45,078 nt of DNA. It comes from an uncultured Prevotellaceae bacterium (lineage in GTDB: Bacteria > Bacteroidota > Bacteroidia > Bacteroidales > Bacteroidaceae). Below are positions 24,376 through 33,500 of the stretch, in pieces. The notes beneath the pieces were generated by a model. It was not told the origin of the DNA and did no database searches. It was given only the letters and a program-made list of their open reading frames with translations. A program made the translations under genes and the position numbers. Location: positions 1 through 45,078 of the forward strand of contig CADADN010000028.1 of assembly GCA_902786665.1 (NCBI GenBank), given 5' to 3'. How positions within the stretch are numbered: position 1 is the first letter of the stretch; every line of letters starts with the position of its first letter.

Positions 24376-25567
24376 ATTCTTTTGCCATTTGTTTGTTTTT
24401 CAAATAAGTTTCCACATCCTTGTCGCCGCGTCCGCTGACGGTGAGCACGACGACGTCGTCGGGTTGGAATGTCAGTTTCTTCAGTGCCGCGATGGCGTGG
24501 GCGGACTCTATCGCGGGGATGATGCCCTCCATGCGAGTCAGTTCGTAACCACCATGGATGGCCTCGTCGTCGTTGATGCTCAGCACCTGCGTCCTTCCTT
24601 GCTTCGCCATGTTGCAGTGCATGGGTCCCACGCCGGGGTAGTCGAGTCCTGCCGAGATGGTGAAGGCTTCCTCTATCTGTCCGTCGCCGTCCTGCATCAC
24701 CAGCATCTTTGCGCCGTGTAGTATGCCAATGCTTCCTCTGTGGATGGTGGCTGCGGTGTGGTCGGTGTCCCAGCCGTGTCCTCCGGCCTCTGCCAGCACG
24801 ATTCTCACCCGCTCGTCGTCCATGTAGTGGTAGATGGTGCCGGCGGCGTTGCTGCCGCCTCCTATGCATGCGATGAGGTAGTCGGGATGGTCGCGGCCAA
24901 TCTTCTCCTGCAACTGCCATTTGATTTCCTCAGAGATGACGCTCTGCATCCTTGCCACGAGGTCGGGGTATGGGTGTGGTCCCATGGTCGACCCTACGAT
25001 GTAGAAGGTGTCCTGCGGGTGGCAGCACCAGTCGCGTATGGCTTCCGAACAGGCGTCGCTGAGTGTCATGTTGCCCGTCCTGACGGGATGCACCTCAGCG
25101 CCGAGCATCTTCATGCGTTCCACGTTGGTGTGCTGGCGCTCCACGTCGGTGGCACCCATGAACACCTCGCATTGCATGCCCATCAGCGCACACACCGTTG
25201 CAGTGGCCACTCCGTGCTGCCCTGCGCCCGTCTCGGCGATGATGCGTGTCTTGCCCATCTGTTTGGCCAAGAGGATTTGTCCGATGGTGTTGTTGATCTT
25301 GTGCGCCCCCGTGTGGTTGAGGTCCTCGCGCTTCAGGTACAACTGGCAGCCGTAGCGCTCGCTCATGCGTTGGGCGAAATAGAGAGGTGAGGGGCGCCCC
25401 ACATAGTCCTTCAGCAAGGCGTGGTAGGCAGACTTGAACTCCTCCGACTCGATAATCGGTAGGTAGGCTTCCTGAAGGTCGTGTACGCATTTGTAGAGGA
25501 TTTCAGGAACGTATGCCCCACCGAACTCTCCGTAGAAACCGTCTTTGTTGACTTGATATTTCCCCAT
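24362..25567 (-). CDS. trpB: Tryptophan synthase beta chain
   Basis: A 401-residue PLP enzyme that joins indole and serine to tryptophan. The PLP lysine lies in HTGAHKINN (about residue 90). GRPSPLYFAQRM, GAGQHGVATATV, the phosphate-binding CIGGGSNAAG and the C-terminal VVLTVSGRGDKDVETY are typical of TrpB1. It is the first structural gene of the operon, as is usual in Bacteroidales, and follows the leader and attenuator at 25601-25800. It overlaps trpE by 14 bases. Confidence 0.98.
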   Translation of the reverse strand: MGKYQVNKDGFYGEFGGAYVPEILYKCVHDLQEAYLPIIESEEFKSAYHALLKDYVGRPSPLYFAQRMSERYGCQLYLKREDLNHTGAHKINNTIGQILLAKQMGKTRIIAETGAGQHGVATATVCALMGMQCEVFMGATDVERQHTNVERMKMLGAEVHPVRTGNMTLSDACSEAIRDWCCHPQDTFYIVGSTMGPHPYPDLVARMQSVISEEIKWQLQEKIGRDHPDYLIACIGGGSNAAGTIYHYMDDERVRIVLAEAGGHGWDTDHTAATIHRGSIGILHGAKMLVMQDGDGQIEEAFTISAGLDYPGVGPMHCNMAKQGRTQVLSINDDEAIHGGYELTRMEGIIPAIESAHAIAALKKLTFQPDDVVVLTVSGRGDKDVETYLKNKQMAKEYGNF

Positions 25568-25599
25568 TGTCTTATATGATTTTGTGAATGTTTACATCA

Positions 25600-25639
25600 A
25601 AAAAAGTGAGAGGCTTGTCGCAAGAACGACAAGCCTCTC
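25600..25639 (-). terminator. trp attenuator (rho-independent terminator in leader)
   Basis: A perfect 13-bp stem, GAGAGGCTTGTCG with CGACAAGCCTCTC, has a six-base loop and on the minus strand is followed by ACTTTTTTTG. It lies between the trp leader peptide and trpB, about 33 bases before the trpB ATG. GATAGCC (plus strand GGCTATC, 25671-25677), three bases after the leader stop codon, can pair with GGCTTGTC in the rising arm and would act as an antiterminator. Confidence 0.92.
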
Positions 25640-25680
25640 CATATCTCCTAAAGCAAATTCTCAGGCACGCGGCTATCTTC

Positions 25681-25737
25681 TCACGATCTTTTGAATCTTG
25701 AGTTGCGCCACCACCAGAAGAATGTTGCTTTTGCCAT
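25681..25737 (-). CDS. trpL: trp operon leader peptide
   Basis: An 18-codon frame, MAKATFFWWWRNSRFKRS, with three consecutive Trp codons (25708-25716), starts about 25 bases after the predicted transcription start and ends in TGA three bases before the putative antiterminator arm. Known logic for such leaders is as follows. When charged tRNA-Trp is scarce the ribosome stalls at the Trp codons, the antiterminator GATAGCC:GGCTTGTC can form, and transcription proceeds into trpB. When tryptophan is plentiful the ribosome reaches the stop, covers that arm, and the terminator at 25600-25639 forms. The geometry fits this model well; the mechanism in this organism is inferred. Confidence 0.85.
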   Translation of the reverse strand: MAKATFFWWWRNSRFKRS

Positions 25738-25768
25738 AATTCGTTGTGTTAAAAATTCATTTCGGCGA

Positions 25769-25800
25769 CAAAGGTATGTTTTTCCTTTCAAACTGACAAA
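25769..25800 (-). promoter_or_regulatory. trp operon promoter
   Basis: On the minus strand TTTG (25800-25797), a 20-base spacer and TACCTTTG (25776-25769) match both Bacteroidetes promoter elements exactly. Transcription would begin near 25762, 25 bases before the leader-peptide ATG. Confidence 0.88.
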
Positions 25801-25829
25801 CTTTTTGGTGATTTTTTTTCATTTGTCAA

Positions 25830-27416
25830 CTAAATGGTTGCTTTTATGATTTCCATCTTGCATTCGTGGGTCTTCTTCTCCTTGTCATAGTTGATGCCAA
25901 CGAGGAGGAGATCCCCGGTGTGTTGTGCCACTTTGGCGGGGTATTGCTTTCGCAGTATTTGGTCGATGGCAGAGTCGGCCTTCTTGTTGTATTTCAACTC
26001 CAAAACGATGGCAGGTGATTCGACATTCTTACGTGGGATGAGTGCGAGGTCTGCGAACCCCTTTCCTGAAGCTAATTCCCTGTGGATGACATAGTCGTTG
26101 CGAGCATAAAAGTAAGCGATGCTCAACACGCAGGCCAGGGAGTTTTCGTTGTTATAGGAAAGGATGCTGGTGTTTTCGTCGTGAGCGGCATCGATACCGC
26201 GAGCCACTGCTTCGCAATCACCGTCGAGGGTGGCACGGAGTAGTTGTTTCGACTGTTCAATGGCATCGATGACGTGGTGCCAGTTGGTGGCCTTCACTGC
26301 ATTGACCATCTCACCCGCCACCTCGCGGTTGGGGATGTAACACTCCTCCTCTCTCCAATCGTAGCTGAGGTATCCCAGGTGAATGAGTACGGTGAGCACG
26401 TCATCGCGGTTACGTATGACCGACATGTCGTTTTGGAATCCAGTCGGGTCAACGGCCCCCCTTCCGCCACCCAACATGCGGATGATGTCATCTTTCAATC
26501 CCTCGAAGTTCATTTGGATGTAATCTTTCACTGCATCGAAGGCGCCCGTACTTGCCCAATAACTCTTGCACATATTGCTGTCGATGGCCTGCATCACCGA
26601 GTTTGGATTGAACATTGATTGCTCATTACCTATCTGATAGCCATCATACCATTTCGCCAATTCATCGAAATCCTCATCGTATTTCTTTGCCAATGCTCTC
26701 ACTTCGTCCTTGGTGAAGCCGAAATAACTTGCCATCTTGCGAGGGTTCACCATCGAGTATTCCATGAAGTTGTTCAATGCCGACTCCGTCTTATACTTTT
26801 TGACTGGTAATATGCCCGTCATATATACTCCAGCGAAGACGTTCATGGTGAGACCGCCCTTGAACATGCGTCGCAGCCAATTCACGTAGCGGTCCATGGC
26901 CGAAGTTCCGGATTTGAACTCCCGACAGATGGCATCCCACTCGTCGATGATGAAGACGAACCGTTCATCTGTGTCTTCTGCGATGCGGAACAGCAGGTCC
27001 ATCAGATCGTCACCTTCTTGCGCCTCTTGGCCAGGGTAGGCTTTCAAAATGTCTGCTTGCAGTGCCGCATCGATTTTCCCAACAATGTCGTCATCGTGAT
27101 AGCGTGTCACAAAGTCGGAGATGTCCAAATAAATCACGGGGTATTTGTTGAGATGCTTTTCAAACGATGTGTCTTTTGCGATTTTCAGGTCGGCAAAGAG
27201 GCTGCGTGAGTCGACGGAGTGGTCGTAATATGCACAAAGCATCTTCGCCGCCATAGATTTGCCGAAACGGCGGCATCGGGTGACGCAGCTGAACCTCTGG
27301 TCTGTGAAGAGTGTCTTGTTCACAATGGTGATAAGCTCCGACTTATCCACATACTCACTGTTACGGGATGACAAGAACCCAGCGTTTCCAACATTGATAT
27401 ATTTACCCATGGTCAT
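25830..27416 (-). CDS. AAA-ATPase with PD-(D/E)XK nuclease-like C terminus
   Basis: A 528-residue protein of the family common in Bacteroidales (AAA-ATPase-like PF09820 plus PD-(D/E)XK PF08011). The N-terminal NTPase carries the P-loop-like RCRRFGKSMAAKML (about residues 47-60) and Walker B FVFIIDEWDAICRE. The C-terminal nuclease-like core is GKGFADLALIPRK...AIVLELKYNKKADSAIDQI, with the Asp and Glu-x-Lys of the PD-(D/E)XK fold. The cellular role is not established; defence, mobile-element and regulatory roles have all been considered for such proteins. It has its own consensus promoter. Either of the first two Met codons (residues 1 and 3) could start it. Confidence 0.9.
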   Translation of the reverse strand: MTMGKYINVGNAGFLSSRNSEYVDKSELITIVNKTLFTDQRFSCVTRCRRFGKSMAAKMLCAYYDHSVDSRSLFADLKIAKDTSFEKHLNKYPVIYLDISDFVTRYHDDDIVGKIDAALQADILKAYPGQEAQEGDDLMDLLFRIAEDTDERFVFIIDEWDAICREFKSGTSAMDRYVNWLRRMFKGGLTMNVFAGVYMTGILPVKKYKTESALNNFMEYSMVNPRKMASYFGFTKDEVRALAKKYDEDFDELAKWYDGYQIGNEQSMFNPNSVMQAIDSNMCKSYWASTGAFDAVKDYIQMNFEGLKDDIIRMLGGGRGAVDPTGFQNDMSVIRNRDDVLTVLIHLGYLSYDWREEECYIPNREVAGEMVNAVKATNWHHVIDAIEQSKQLLRATLDGDCEAVARGIDAAHDENTSILSYNNENSLACVLSIAYFYARNDYVIHRELASGKGFADLALIPRKNVESPAIVLELKYNKKADSAIDQILRKQYPAKVAQHTGDLLLVGINYDKEKKTHECKMEIIKATI

Positions 27417-27745
27417 AAGATGTTGGTTTATTGATGAGTAATGCCTTATTTTGGCAATTCAAATGCAAAGATACGATTAAGTGAGCGAAAAGCCAAATTT
27501 TATGAACTTTTCTGAGAGAGTGAGTGCCTTCGGCAATGTGCAAATAAGAGAAACCAAGAAACATCAAAGTTTATGTTTGACTTTATTGTCGTATCTGTTC
27601 TGCGAATATGTTTTCAATATGCTCGACATTGTCGTTTGGCTTGTCCAAGAATCAACCATTCATTGTTTTTGTTATCATGGCTATTTACAACCCATTTTTG
27701 GAATATTGTATGTTTCTATTTCTGGTATCATTTTTGGCGTAGTGT
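27417..27745. other. Intergenic region between GH2 gene and AAA gene
   Basis: A 329-base AT-rich gap. It contains the promoter of the AAA-ATPase gene near its left end. A plus-strand open frame crossing it (27481-27975) runs antisense into the GH2 gene and has no recognisable family, so it is not called. No clear terminator for the GH2 transcript is visible. Confidence 0.6.
27466..27497 (-). promoter_or_regulatory. Consensus promoter of AAA-ATPase gene
   Basis: On the minus strand TTTG (27497-27494), 20 bases, then TATCTTTG (27473-27466): a full match to the Bacteroidetes consensus, 49 bases upstream of the ATG at 27416. Confidence 0.85.
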
Positions 27746-30451
27746 TCATTTCCCTATCCCGAATTCTTGTTGTTGCCGTTCCACCTCTTCAAGGTTTTTT
27801 CGGCGCTCCTCATCGGTCATCGCGGGGGTGGTCGACGTGGTGGAGCCCCTTGTGCTTGAAGTTTTGGCGGCAGGGGTGTCGCGGTAACACATGCGGCCCG
27901 TGTATGGCACGCTCTCGATTGTCAAGGTGTCGGCGGCAGGGGCGTAGGTTCCCTCGAAGGTGGGTTTGGCGATGATGCGTATCGTGCCGGCCTGGTGGGT
28001 GCTCCTCACCAAGACGGGTGCGCTGCCCCATTCCACCAGGCGTGGGTTGGCCATGATGCTCTCGTCGCCGATGACGATGCCTTCTCCCTCGACGGTGAAG
28101 GTGACATGCTCACGGGCGTTGCGCCGCACGTTGCCGCTGTCGTCGGTCACCTCCGCCACCACCACGATGAAGTCGCTGCCGTCGGCCACGAGAGGTTTTC
28201 CCATTTCGTCGGCATAGAGGCGCAGTCGTGTGCTGCGACGTGTCGGCATCTTCTTTTCTGAGCACACCACCTTGCCATCAATGATGCCTTCCGCCAGCAA
28301 CGACACCTTTTGCCAGTTGCGCTGACTGTAACTGAGGTCGCGCGCCTGCCAGAAGTCCCAGAAACCTTGGAACACCACGGGGGCGTTGGGTGTGCCGTCC
28401 TTGGGGTGCGCCACGGGGAGGGTGGCTGTCTTCGCCCCTTCCAAGGCAGTGAGCCGCACACTGTCGCAGTTGCTGAACACCACGACATCGCTCCCTGAAT
28501 ACTGTGTCATCTCATGGGCGATGAAGACCATCGGGCCTGTCAGATTCGTCATATTACTCCGACTATTCCGATTATTCCGATCATCCTGCTCCGTCTGAGA
28601 AACCGGGTTTATCTGCGCCCTGAACGCCTCAAAGGCGTATTTCTTCTGACGGAAGGCATCGTAAATGCCGCCAAGGTAGGCGTCGGGATGGTAGCCCCGT
28701 TGGTGGTCGAAGGGATGCCACTGGCAACCACCGATGAACTGCCTCCTTCCCCTGAACATCATGCCGTAGGTGTCGGCGAGGGAGAGGGCGGCGGTGAGCA
28801 TGGCCTGTTCCCCCCATCCCCGTGCCGCCCTGTTGATGGCGTTGTGGGCATACCAGTCGTCCACATACTCCCCCCATTCACGGGTGAAGATGCACTTGTC
28901 GGTGTCGAGCGTCGTCTTGCCGATGTTGTCCGCCCAGTCGTACAGCACGTCGTAATTTTCCTTCACCCCCTCGGAGTTCATGTCGGCTGCAGCCACGGGA
29001 CGACCAGGGTATGGGAACTCCTCCCGTGTGATTTGCAAGGCCTCTAGTGCAAACTCCTTCGGATAGCGCGTTTCGTTGAGGATGGGTTCCCACATCAGCA
29101 CACAAGGGTGGTTGCGGTCGCGGCGGATGATTTCACGGGTGTTCTGGTGCACTTTCTTACCCCATTCCGGGTCCTTGTTCCAATACTGCCATCCCGGCGT
29201 GGGGTCGATGACGAAGAGGCCCAGTTCGTCGCAGGCATCCATGAATGCCGGGTCTTGCGGGTAGTGTGCCGCACGGATGATGTTCATGCCCGCCTCCTTC
29301 AACCGTTTGGCGTCGCGCCATTGCTGGCTGTTGGGCACGGCGTTGCCCACATAGGCGAAGTCCTGGTGGCGGTTGCCGCCCACGAGTTGGCGGTAGGGCT
29401 TGCCGTTGAGCCAGAAACCATCCTTGCCCTTGAACTCCGCCTTTCGTATGCCCATCCTCACCATGCCACCATCGACGCACTGTTTCCCATCGTAAATCCT
29501 CACCTCCACTTCATAGAGGTAAGGGTCTTCAGGCGACCACAAGCGGGGCTTTTCCAACGTGGCGGAGAGGGTGGCGGTGCACATCAGTCCCGGTAGGTCT
29601 TCGGGCAAGGCAATCTTCTGCCGGATGGTCTTCACCACCTTCCCCGTGTGGTCTTTCACCTTTGCCTCGATGGTAGGATTTAAGGTCTTTAAGGTCTTTA
29701 AGGACTTTAAGGTCTTTAATGACTTCAAGGACTCATCCGACCGCTCGCTGTTGTTGCAGACCTCGATGTCGATGAAGATTTCGGCACTCGCCTCGCTGAT
29801 GTTGTCGTAATGGAGGAAGACACCGCCTCCCGCCACGTTGTCGTATTCCAAGGGGTCGGTGATATGGAGTGGCGACTTCCCGATAAGCCACACGTCACGA
29901 TACATGCCGCCGTGATAGGCGAAGTCGAGTTGTGTCTGTTTCTTCCCCGGCGGGTAGTTCTTGTCATCGTTGTTGTCGGCCATGAGGGCTACGAGGCAGT
30001 CGTCGCCGGCCTTCACTCCGAGGTCGCTGAGGTTGACGATGATGGGCAGGTATCCTCCCTCGTGCTCCTTCACCAACCTGCCGTTGACATAGACACGTTG
30101 CTTGCCCATCACCGCCTCGAAATGTAGCGTCACCTCCTTGCCTTCCATCTCCTGTGGCATGGTGAAATGCTTGCGATACCAACAGACGCCTTGGTAGTTG
30201 CGGCAACCGCTGGCCTCCGAGGGCTCCAGGCGCACGGTGTGCGGGGCGCAGACTACGGACCAGGCGGAGTCGTCGAGTGTGACAGCCTCGCCGTGTTCTA
30301 CGTCGCCCAACATGAAGCGCCATCCTTCGTTGAAGTTGAAGACGATGCGCCCTGCATCTTCCAAAGGGAAGAGGCCTGCTACGGAGGCGGGCTGTGCTGC
30401 GGCGTGGACAGCCAACAGCAGGATGAGGAGTGGGAGAATGGTTTTCTTCAT
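27746..30451 (-). CDS. Glycoside hydrolase family 2 enzyme, exported
   Basis: A 901-residue protein with a signal peptide (MKKTILPLLILLLAVHAAA, then QPAS). A sugar-binding jelly-roll domain comes first (NFNEGWRFMLGD, VCWYRKHFTMP, RVYVNGRLVKEHEGGYLP), then an immunoglobulin-like domain, then a TIM barrel with MGIRKAEFKGKDGFWLNGKP, the acid/base Glu in WEPILNETRYP, and the probable nucleophile Glu in FTREWGEYVDDWY. C-terminal beta domains follow. GH2 includes beta-galactosidases, beta-glucuronidases and alpha-L-arabinopyranosidases; the neighbours suggest a pectin (RG-II) side-chain target. Two period-9 repeats interrupt it, in the Ig-like domain (29679-29732) and after the barrel (28553-28579). 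It is the last gene of the hydrolase run. Confidence 0.93.
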   Translation of the reverse strand: MKKTILPLLILLLAVHAAAQPASVAGLFPLEDAGRIVFNFNEGWRFMLGDVEHGEAVTLDDSAWSVVCAPHTVRLEPSEASGCRNYQGVCWYRKHFTMPQEMEGKEVTLHFEAVMGKQRVYVNGRLVKEHEGGYLPIIVNLSDLGVKAGDDCLVALMADNNDDKNYPPGKKQTQLDFAYHGGMYRDVWLIGKSPLHITDPLEYDNVAGGGVFLHYDNISEASAEIFIDIEVCNNSERSDESLKSLKTLKSLKTLKTLNPTIEAKVKDHTGKVVKTIRQKIALPEDLPGLMCTATLSATLEKPRLWSPEDPYLYEVEVRIYDGKQCVDGGMVRMGIRKAEFKGKDGFWLNGKPYRQLVGGNRHQDFAYVGNAVPNSQQWRDAKRLKEAGMNIIRAAHYPQDPAFMDACDELGLFVIDPTPGWQYWNKDPEWGKKVHQNTREIIRRDRNHPCVLMWEPILNETRYPKEFALEALQITREEFPYPGRPVAAADMNSEGVKENYDVLYDWADNIGKTTLDTDKCIFTREWGEYVDDWYAHNAINRAARGWGEQAMLTAALSLADTYGMMFRGRRQFIGGCQWHPFDHQRGYHPDAYLGGIYDAFRQKKYAFEAFRAQINPVSQTEQDDRNNRNSRSNMTNLTGPMVFIAHEMTQYSGSDVVVFSNCDSVRLTALEGAKTATLPVAHPKDGTPNAPVVFQGFWDFWQARDLSYSQRNWQKVSLLAEGIIDGKVVCSEKKMPTRRSTRLRLYADEMGKPLVADGSDFIVVVAEVTDDSGNVRRNAREHVTFTVEGEGIVIGDESIMANPRLVEWGSAPVLVRSTHQAGTIRIIAKPTFEGTYAPAADTLTIESVPYTGRMCYRDTPAAKTSSTRGSTTSTTPAMTDEERRKNLEEVERQQQEFGIGK
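28553..28579 (-). repeat. Short period-9 repeat inside GH2 gene
   Basis: Three 9-bp units (plus strand ATTACTCCG, ACTATTCCG, ATTATTCCG) plus a diverged fourth encode an Arg-Asn/Ser-Asn run between GH2 domains. The unit is the reverse complement of the CGGAGTGAT family. Confidence 0.8.
29679..29732 (-). repeat. 9-bp tandem repeat inside GH2 gene
   Basis: Six units on the plus strand, consensus TTTAAGGTC with later variants, encode Ser/Thr-Leu-Lys triplets (SLKSLKTLKSLKTLKTL) in the linker before the Ig-like domain. The frame is preserved. Confidence 0.93.
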
Positions 30452-30463
30452 GATGACTTTTTT

Positions 30464-30508
30464 CGGAGTGGTCGGAGTGGTCGGAGTGGTCGGAGTAATC
30501 GGAGTGGT
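30464..30508 (-). repeat. 9-bp tandem repeat between GH78 and GH2 genes
   Basis: Five perfect or near-perfect CGGAGTGGT units on the plus strand begin one base after the stop of the GH78 fusion gene and end 12 bases before the GH2 ATG. It is the same unit family as at 20225-20422. Confidence 0.95.
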
Positions 30509-30509
30509 T

Positions 30510-33500
30510 TTATTCTATTGTCAGTTCCACGTGCTTGATGCGCTGGCGCCTCCAAGTGTAGACGGCGTGGAGATGACCGTCGCGACTCTGAATGATGGAA
30601 GGGTAGGAATATTGCAGGATGGGACTGTCCTCGAGGGTGATCCAGTGTTTCCAATGTATGCCGTCGTCGCTGCGCAGGATGGATAGCGGTGTGCGTGCCC
30701 CTTTTTCCTTGTCAGGTTCGATGGGCCATTCGTTGCAGATGAGGGCGTATCCCCCTCCTTTGAGGTTGACAGCGTCGATGCCGCTGTTGTTGTTGGGCGT
30801 GTCTATGAGTTGCAGTTTACTCCACGTCTCGCCATTGTCGCTACTGAAGGTGACGCCGATGTGTCGGCTGCGTGTGCGGCAAAGAGCCTCCAACCTTCCG
30901 TCTGGGAGCACGATGATGGTAGGTTGTATGGCTTTCACACCCGGTTCAGTCTCCACGAAGGGAGTCCTGCGCCACGTTTTCCCCATGTCGTCGCTGTATT
31001 CGAAATAGATTTTCCAACCGTCGCGTTCGTCGCTGGTGGGTGAGATGAGTCGTCCGTCATGCAGGATGGGTTTGTTCTTGATGGGTCCGTAGAGGGAGTC
31101 GGGGAGTTGCTCCCGCTTGCTCCACGTCTTGCCGCCGTCTTTCGAGCGCACCATCCATCCTTTCCATCCCGCCACGTTGGGACCGATTTTGAAGTAGAGC
31201 AGCAGTTCGCCGCCCGGAGTCTCATAGAGCACGGGATTCCAACAAGCCTCGCGGTGGTCGGGTCCAAAGACGCCGTCGGCCACCATCTGCGGCGCCGTCC
31301 ATTCGCTCTTTCCCTTGGGCTTGCGACTCACCCAGATGCATACGTCGGGGTTGCGCTCCTTCGTACCGCCGAAATAGGTGGCCACGAGGTCGCCCTTTCG
31401 GGTCTCCACGATGCTTGCAGAGTGACATTCGGGGAAGGACGCTTTCTTGTAAAGGAACTCATCGGTCACCACTTGCTGTCCGCGCCGTGGCAGGTCGCAG
31501 CAGAAGTCGTGTGCGCCCGACCCTATTTCTCGTGTCTCTCCTCCTGGCAGGCACACCGTGGCGGTGGTGTTGGCCGGGACCTCCACGTGCCAGAAGAGAC
31601 TGCCGCCTTCCTTCTTCCACCGACTGCCGATTTTGCCGTAGATGGACTGGTAAGTGCCCTCGATGTCGTCAATCTCATCGACGGAGAAGTCGGGTTGGAA
31701 TCGTATCTTCTTGAATCCGGGCGCGGCGGCTTGTATGCCGACCACGTCCTCGTAGAGCCAGGAGAGGAGGTCGCCGAGGAGCATCACGTGGTTGCCGCTG
31801 TTCATCGCCGGACTGGCGGTGTCGCCGTTCCACAATTCCCAAATGGTGGTGGCGCCATGTTCGGCCATGTATCCCCAGCTGGGGTATTTCTTGTTGGTGG
31901 CGAGGAGCCAGGCCAGGTCTGAGCGGCCCATGTCGGTGAGTCCGTGCATGAGCCATCCTATGCCGATGACTCCGCAGGTGACGGTGCCGAGGTTCTGGTT
32001 GATGAGGGTCTTGACGATGTTCTTCCCCACTTCCTCCTTGACGTAGTCGTCGTCGATCATGTCGAAGACGAGCGGCAGGAGGTTGGCGGTGACGGTGTTG
32101 TTGCCATAAAAGGTGCTGTCGGGATAGAGGATGTGCCCCGGCACGGTGGTGGTGCCTTTCTTCAAGGTGAGGAATTTTTCGTTGAAGGCTTTCTTGGAGA
32201 GGGCGGCCTCCTCCTCGAAATAGGCGGCATCGTCCTTGAACCCTTGCAGTTCGGCAAACTTCTTCATCATGTTGCAGATGCGGTGGTAGTAGGCAGTGGA
32301 GATGAGCGTGCCGTCGGTGATGCGTGCGGGGTCTTCGCTATGGATGAGATGTTCTTCCTCGGGGGGCACGCACCAGTCGCCATACTTGTCTTTGGTGATG
32401 AGACCCTCTTTTTGGTATTGGTATTTCAGGTGTTCCATCCATCGTTTCACATTGGGATAGTAGGCGCGGACGGGGGCGTCGTTGCCATAGTGCTTGTAGA
32501 GCATGTCGAGGGCCATGGGCAGTGCTGCGGGCCAGGTGACATCGTCGGAGTAGTAGTTCCAGAAGGCAGGTGCCACGTCGGGGATGCAACCGTCCTCCCG
32601 CTGCGCCTCCGTGATGTCGCGCACCCATTTGGCATAGAGGTTCTGGTTGTCGTATAGGAAGGCCTCGCCGTAACAACCGCGTGTGCGGTCACCGAGCCAC
32701 GGTTGTCGCTCATCGCGCTGCGGACAGTCTACGGGCATCCCCTTGTAGTTGCTCCTCACGCCCCATGTGGCGTTGCGATAGACCTTGGCGAGGATGGTGT
32801 CGGTGGTGGCGAAGGTGCCGCTGGCTGTCATCTGGTCTTCCACCACCTCTCCGGTGAAGTCGGCGATGTTTGGGTGTCGCAGTCCGCTGACCTCCACGTA
32901 TCTGAATCCGTGGTAGACGAAGGTGGGTCTCCACGTCGCACCGTTCTCCTTCCCGTCGGTAATGTAGGTGTCAGTGCTCAAGGCGTGTCGGAAGTTTTCC
33001 ACCCAGATGTTGCCGGTGGAGTCGATTCTCTCGGCGAAACGCATGCGTATGGTGTCTCCGCTGTGGGTGTCCTTGATGTTGACGGCGAGCCATCCAGCCA
33101 TGTTCTGCCCCATGTCCACCACCACCTTGTCGCCTTTCCGCTCCATGGCCTTGGGTTGTATGGTCTGGGTGATGGTCATGTTGGGTGCCATGGCTCCCCT
33201 GAGTGTACCTGTGGGGATGGCCACGCGCTCGGCATTGCCCCATGCGCTGTCGTCGTAGTCGGGTGAAGTCCATCCATCGAGGGCCTTCCTCGCGTCGTAG
33301 ATTTCCCCGTCATACTCGTTGTTGCTGCGGATGGGTCCGTCGAGATTGATTTTCCATTTGTCGTTGGTCGACACCACTTTCCGCTTGCCGTCGGCATATT
33401 CGATGATGAGGTTGGCACGCAGTTTGGGATAGCCGAACTGATTGATTTTATAGGGTTTCTTGTTCTGCTGCATGGTGTAGTATCGGCCATTGCCCAGCAC

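Noticed and set aside
27481-27975. 164-codon plus-strand frame
   Set aside because: It runs antisense into the GH2 gene, has no recognisable family, and the promoter found there points the other way.
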